Of a stretch of DNA of 64,000 nucleotides, positions 60,224 to 64,000 are shown piece by piece. The position numbers were made by a program, and so were the translations under genes. The first letter of the stretch is position 1, and every line of letters begins with the position of its first letter. The notes under the pieces were generated by a model. That model was not told where the DNA came from. It ran no database searches and was given only the letters and a program-made list of their open reading frames with translations. The stretch spans positions 186,438-250,437 of the forward strand of contig DGLA01000010.1 in the NCBI GenBank assembly GCA_002387205.1. The letters are read 5' to 3'. The DNA is from Stutzerimonas stutzeri. GTDB taxonomy: Bacteria; Pseudomonadota; Gammaproteobacteria; Pseudomonadales; Pseudomonadaceae.

Positions 60224-61138
60224 TCAGGCGTCAGAGCCAGTGCGCCTGATCGTCAGCTGACAGCTGATCTGCATCGTTTCGCCGGGCGCCAGTAGCCTCA
60301 TTCCGTTGGCCACCGGATCTTGCATGTTGAGCGCGTTATTGGCGTGTGAAACCGGCTCTACTGCAAAGAAACCCATCTCGGCGGGCGGCGTGAATACCAC
60401 CAGATGATCCAGCGCCTCGCTGGCAGACAGCGTCAGCTCTACGCTCTGTCGAGGCCAGTGCATGTGAACCGCGCCCGTGCGACTCACGAAGCAATTGTCC
60501 AATCCTGGCTCCTGCAGGGGGCGAATGCGCGAAAAATCCCACTGAGCCGGAGTCTCGATCAGCTCCGACGGCAGGTTGTGATCATCGTTTTGCCACACCG
60601 ACGCTGCGCTGAACTGCAGTTCGCAACCGTCGTGGCGCAGGAAATACGGATGCCAGCCAAGCCCCGCAGGGGCAGAACGGGTATCGCTGTTGCGCAGGGT
60701 CAGCACGAGCGAAACACCCTCCTCGTTTAGTTGTATTCGCTGCTCCAGTTCGAAGGCAAACGGCCAGTCTGTTACCGGCGCATCCTCGGGAATATGGGAG
60801 AGGCTTAGCACTACGGTATCCGAGCCCTGATCCAACACCGTCCAGGCACGCTTCCAGGCAACGCCGTGGATGGGCAGCGGAAAATCGGGCGACAGCCTAT
60901 TAAGCGGATAACGTTTGCCGTCATGCTCGAAGGCTCCGTCTCCGACACGATTGGAAAACGGTGCCAGAACGAAGCACCCGGTTTTGCGGACGTTGTCGGA
61001 GCCATCCCAGGGGCGTAACACGTCATGGCCATCGATGCTCAGGCGAGTGATAGCGCCTCCAAGATCAGGACACACCGAGAGCCGCAGCCGGCCATGCTGA
61101 AGTTCAGTTTCGGCCAGATTCGATTGAAAGTCGGGCAT
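60224..61138 (-). CDS. Aldose 1-epimerase family protein
   Basis: 304 residues from ATG 61138, with GAGGA eight bases upstream. The GalM fold is recognisable: LSVCPDLGGAITRLSIDG, RPWDG, FVLAPFSNRVGDG, HGVAWKRAW with the catalytic His, GLGWHPYF with the second His, and EPVSHANNALN with the catalytic Glu. It interconverts alpha and beta anomers of hexoses or hexose phosphates. Its exact sugar is unknown. A small sugar-metabolism group follows on the same strand. Confidence 0.88.
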   Translation of the reverse strand: MPDFQSNLAETELQHGRLRLSVCPDLGGAITRLSIDGHDVLRPWDGSDNVRKTGCFVLAPFSNRVGDGAFEHDGKRYPLNRLSPDFPLPIHGVAWKRAWTVLDQGSDTVVLSLSHIPEDAPVTDWPFAFELEQRIQLNEEGVSLVLTLRNSDTRSAPAGLGWHPYFLRHDGCELQFSAASVWQNDDHNLPSELIETPAQWDFSRIRPLQEPGLDNCFVSRTGAVHMHWPRQSVELTLSASEALDHLVVFTPPAEMGFFAVEPVSHANNALNMQDPVANGMRLLAPGETMQISCQLTIRRTGSDA

Positions 61139-61325
61139 TGTCGACGTCCTCGGCGAGCTGGACACGCTCGCGGCTGTGAGCGTAAGTGGCGCGCCTTACC
61201 GATGTGCTTGTGGCAAGCGGTGCGGCAACGCCCAAGTGGATTGCAATAGCTTTGGCCCAGAGCTTGTGGCTGAGGGACCTGGCGGCTGGGGCCGCCTGCA
61301 CTCTGTAGCGTACAGGTAGGTTGGC

Positions 61326-62255
61326 TCAGACAGCGGTCAGCACCTCGCCGCGTGCGAGAAATGCGCGCAGGTTGGTCAACAGCAATTCTTCCATGGCCAG
61401 CCGAGTCTCCTCGGTGGCGCTGCCGATGTGGGGCAGCAAGACCACGTTGGGCAGCTCGAACAGAGCCTGGGGCACCTTCGGCTCCTGCGCATAGACATCG
61501 AGGGCAGCGCCACCCAGACGCCCCTCTAGCAGCGCAGAGACCAAGGCAGGCTCATCCACCACAGTGCCGCGTGAAACGTTGATCAGCGTGCCCTTGGAGC
61601 CAAGCGCATCCAGCACCTCGCGGTTGATCAGGTTGCGGGTGCTCTCCCCGCCCGGGCAGGTCAGTACCAGGAAATCGCTCCAGCGGGCCAGTTCGACCAG
61701 ACTGGATTCGTAGCCATACTCGCAGCCTTCGACGGGCCGGCGATTGTGGTAGCGCACCTGCATGTCAAAACCGCTGGAACGCTTGGCCACCGCCTCGCCG
61801 ATACGACCCAGGCCGACGATGCCAAGGCGCTTGCCGCTGACCTTGGCGCCCAGGGGCAAGCCTCCCGAGGGCCACTCGCCCGCGCGGACGAAGCGATCGG
61901 CACGGGAGATCTGCCTGGCGCTGTCGATCAGCATGCCGAAGGCCAGGTCCGCCACGCAGTCGTTGAGTACGTCCGGGGTATTGCTCACCGGAATGCCCCG
62001 TGCCCGTGCGGCCGATACATCGATGGCATCAAACCCGACACCGAAGCTGATGATGGCTCGCAGGTTCGGCAGCCGCTCGATCAAATGCGCCGTGCAGCCG
62101 AAGCGTGCTGAGGTGACCACGATCTCGATGCGCTGGGCATGCTGATCGAGCAAGGCGTCGGCCTCGTTCTCCCAGACCCGGAGCACCTCATGCTCGGCTG
62201 CCAGGTTGCGGTTGAAACGATCGGTAAGGGGGCCAAGCTGAAGGATGCAGGTCAC
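61326..62255 (-). CDS. D-isomer-specific 2-hydroxyacid dehydrogenase (GhrB/hydroxypyruvate reductase-like)
   Basis: 309 residues. The Rossmann loop is GLGRIGEAVAKR, and the acidic position for NAD is replaced by NRRP after the second strand, which favours NADPH. Catalytic residues are Arg in TLINVSRGTVVDE, Glu in VYAQEPKVP and His in LLPHIGSATEET. It reduces glyoxylate, hydroxypyruvate or 2-keto-D-gluconate-type acids. It lies 31 bases after the FAD-linked oxidase gene, so both may handle the same 2-hydroxyacid. Confidence 0.9.
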   Translation of the reverse strand: MTCILQLGPLTDRFNRNLAAEHEVLRVWENEADALLDQHAQRIEIVVTSARFGCTAHLIERLPNLRAIISFGVGFDAIDVSAARARGIPVSNTPDVLNDCVADLAFGMLIDSARQISRADRFVRAGEWPSGGLPLGAKVSGKRLGIVGLGRIGEAVAKRSSGFDMQVRYHNRRPVEGCEYGYESSLVELARWSDFLVLTCPGGESTRNLINREVLDALGSKGTLINVSRGTVVDEPALVSALLEGRLGGAALDVYAQEPKVPQALFELPNVVLLPHIGSATEETRLAMEELLLTNLRAFLARGEVLTAV

Positions 62256-62286
62256 GGGATACCTCGACTGGATATGGCCATTCGGT

Positions 62287-63702
62287 TCAGAGCACCTTGC
62301 CGGGATTCATGATTCCTTTGGAATCGAAGGTCATCTTGACGGCGCGCATCAGCTCGAGTTCCAGCGGGTTCTTGTAGTGCCTGGCGGCGGCGCGCTTGGC
62401 CTGGCCCAGACCGTGTTCGGCGCTGATGCTGCCTTGCAGGCCTGTGGTGGCATCGTAGATCAACTCCATGACTGCCTCTTGCTGCGCCTTGAAGACCTCA
62501 TCATCGGTCCCGACGGGCTTGCTGATGTTGTAATGCAGATTGCCATCGCCCACATGGCCGTAGCACACGATGCGCACGCCGGGGAACCGCTCGAGCAGGC
62601 GCCGATCTGTGGTTTCGATGAATTCGGGAATGCAACTCACCGGCACGCTGATGTCGTGCTTGAGGCTGGGGCCTTCATGGTTCTGGGCTTCGGAAATCCC
62701 CTCTCGCATGGCCCACAAGGCGGCGACTTGCGCTTCGCTGCTGGCAAGCACGGCATCGGCCACCCATTCGCGTTCCAGTGCCTCGCCGATTCCGGCTTCC
62801 AACAAGTCATTGAGTGGTGCGTCGGATTGCGTATCGCTGAGCTCGATCAATACGTACCAGGGATGCGCCTCGGCAAAGGGGTCGCTGCACCCGGCTACAT
62901 GGCGCAACACGAATTCCACGCTCTGCCGCGACATCAATTCGAAGCCGGTCAACCGGTCGCCACACAGCCCACGGATCAGTCCGATCAGCTCGACTGCCGC
63001 CTGAACGCTGGGCAAGGCCACCCAGGCGGTGGTCACGCAGCGCACAGCCGGGTAGAGCTTGAGCACGGCGGCGGTAATGACGCCGAGGGTGCCTTCCGAG
63101 CCGATGAACAGATGCTTGAGATCGTAGCCGGTATTGTCCTTTCGAAGGCCGCGCAGGCCGTTCCAGATACGCCCATCAGGCAGCACGACTTCCAGCCCCA
63201 GGGTGAGGTCGCGCATGTTGCCGTAGCGAAGCACGGCCGTCCCCCCGGCATTGGTAGCGAGGTTGCCGCCAAGGGTGCAGCTGCCCTCTGCGCCCAGCGA
63301 CAGCGGAAACAGCCGCCCTGCTTCAGCCGCTGCCTCCTGCAAGTTCCGAAGAATCACCCCTGCCTCGACCGTGATGGTTTCATTGGCAGGATCGATTTCG
63401 CGAATACGCGTCATCCGGGTCAGTGACAGCACCACCTGAGTGCCACTGGCGTCTGGTATCGAACCGCCACACAGGCCGGTGTTGCCGCCCTGTGGCACCA
63501 GCGCGACCTGGTGCTGATGGCACAGACGTACCACCGCGGCGACCTCTTCCGTGCTCGCCGGGCGCACCACCAGCGCAGCCTCACCTCGGTAGGCGTTGCG
63601 CCAGTCGCTCAGGTAAGCGTCCAGCAGCTCAGGATCCCGGACTATCCCGGCAGCTCCTACAACTGCTGCGACCTGCTTGATGAAAGCTTCCGATGTAGTC
63701 AT
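62287..63702 (-). CDS. FAD-linked D-2-hydroxyacid oxidase/dehydrogenase (GlcD/D2HGDH-like)
   Basis: 471 residues of the vanillyl-alcohol-oxidase/FAD_binding_4 family. The FAD-pyrophosphate loop is LVPQGGNTGLCGGS, followed by GTAVLRYGNMRDLTLGLEVV. The C-terminal substrate domain has CYGHVGDGNLHYNI and SAEHGLGQAKR, whose His and Glu bind metal and the hydroxyacid. It oxidises D-lactate, D-2-hydroxyglutarate or similar and passes electrons to ETF or quinone. It is paired with the 2-hydroxyacid dehydrogenase downstream. The precise substrate is unknown. Confidence 0.9.
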   Translation of the reverse strand: MTTSEAFIKQVAAVVGAAGIVRDPELLDAYLSDWRNAYRGEAALVVRPASTEEVAAVVRLCHQHQVALVPQGGNTGLCGGSIPDASGTQVVLSLTRMTRIREIDPANETITVEAGVILRNLQEAAAEAGRLFPLSLGAEGSCTLGGNLATNAGGTAVLRYGNMRDLTLGLEVVLPDGRIWNGLRGLRKDNTGYDLKHLFIGSEGTLGVITAAVLKLYPAVRCVTTAWVALPSVQAAVELIGLIRGLCGDRLTGFELMSRQSVEFVLRHVAGCSDPFAEAHPWYVLIELSDTQSDAPLNDLLEAGIGEALEREWVADAVLASSEAQVAALWAMREGISEAQNHEGPSLKHDISVPVSCIPEFIETTDRRLLERFPGVRIVCYGHVGDGNLHYNISKPVGTDDEVFKAQQEAVMELIYDATTGLQGSISAEHGLGQAKRAAARHYKNPLELELMRAVKMTFDSKGIMNPGKVL

Positions 63703-63792
63703 CGCATCCTCTGCCCATGGGTTTCATCGCAGGGCACCGCCTCATTGCGTCAAAAACTGCCGGGCTGCCTTGGGCGCAGTGGTCGGTCGCAA

Positions 63793-64000
63793 TCAGGTGA
63801 TGGGTGCCGGATTGAACAGCACGATGTCGTTGTGCAACCTGTGCCGCTCGGCCCAGGTTTGTTTGCGGCCGCTGGCGACGTCCAGGTAATAGTGGAACAG
63901 CTCCCAGCCCAGTTCTTCGATGGTCGCTCGACCGCTGGCTATCCGACCGGCATCTATGTCGATCAGGTCGGGCCAGCGTTCGGCAAGCTCGGTACGTGTC
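63793..64000 (-). CDS. Altronate/galactarate dehydratase family, C-terminal end
   Basis: The last 68 residues of a gene entering from the right edge. DLIDIDAGRIASGRATIEEL, then YYLDVASGRKQTWAERH and the terminal LFNPAPIT match the C-terminus of UxaA/GarD-type sugar-acid dehydratases, which remove water from altronate or galactarate to give 2-keto-3-deoxy acids. With the aldose epimerase and 2-hydroxyacid enzymes it suggests a sugar-acid or glycerate pathway. GarD and UxaA cannot be separated from this fragment. Confidence 0.82.
   Translation of the reverse strand, partial: TRTELAERWPDLIDIDAGRIASGRATIEELGWELFHYYLDVASGRKQTWAERHRLHNDIVLFNPAPIT

Noticed and set aside
62245..63426. 393-residue plus-strand open frame
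   Set aside because: It lies entirely opposite the FAD-linked oxidase gene, whose motifs are intact. No family resemblance is seen in the antisense product.
1..64000. CRISPR arrays, tRNA and rRNA genes
   Set aside because: No regularly spaced direct repeats, cloverleaf-like sequence with an anticodon arm, or rRNA-like stretch was recognised by eye on either strand.

Overview
The window looks like chromosomal DNA of a Pseudomonadaceae species, most likely of the Pseudomonas stutzeri (Stutzerimonas) type. The evidence is the GC-rich housekeeping genes on the right (ltaE, gorA, galU, hemN, an OprD-family porin, a FAN1-like nuclease), the many LysR, IclR and TetR regulators, and REP elements that begin with GTAG. 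I see no rRNA, tRNA or CRISPR array.

Left part (1-22 kb) is accessory metabolism and efflux. Positions 1-4230 hold a minus-strand acyl-CoA cluster: MaoC hydratase, NDP-forming acyl-CoA synthetase, a thiolase-fold protein without the usual cysteine, and a DUF35 partner without zinc ligands. A divergent IclR regulator lies beside it. Positions 5.7-11.8 kb hold a LysR gene facing an operon of two luciferase-like monooxygenases around two tandem TIM-barrel isomerase paralogues, then an SDR and an ABM-type monooxygenase. Positions 11.9-16.1 kb hold a LysR regulator, a DHA2 transporter and a LigB-type dioxygenase with an esterase. Positions 16.2-21.6 kb hold a TetR-controlled tripartite efflux operon (outer-membrane factor, EmrB-like, EmrA-like) followed by a DUF190 gene and a decayed IS66 transposase.

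Positions 22.3-29.3 kb form an AT-richer catabolic island: a TRAP transporter, a CaiB-type CoA-transferase, a quinone-oxidoreductase-like enzyme and a flavin reductase, with a divergent IclR regulator. Positions 29.7-34.6 kb carry an exported alpha/beta hydrolase, small secreted proteins, a LysR regulator and a frameshifted BenE transporter.

Positions 34.7-45.1 kb form a mobile region. In order it has two BIMEs, an IS3-family element with a broken orfB that truncates an AbrB-like gene, a tyrosine recombinase facing a KfrA-like coiled-coil protein, a C-protein-like regulator, an unknown winged-helix-like protein translationally coupled to an SF2 helicase, and a TniA-TniB-TniQ transposition module. 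The regulator, unknown protein and helicase form the best candidate here for an undescribed, possibly anti-phage, system.

Positions 45.1-64 kb look like core genome: ltaE, two DUF202 proteins, a PCu(A)C copper chaperone, gorA, a VOC protein, galU, a chemoreceptor with a c-type haem motif, hemN, a FAN1-like nuclease coupled to a PD-(D/E)XK/DinG-like helicase, a frameshifted OprD porin, an aldose epimerase, a 2-hydroxyacid dehydrogenase, an FAD-linked oxidase and the end of a sugar-acid dehydratase. Three genes (benE, IS3 orfB, oprD) each carry one apparent homopolymer contraction, so sequencing error must be considered before calling them pseudogenes.
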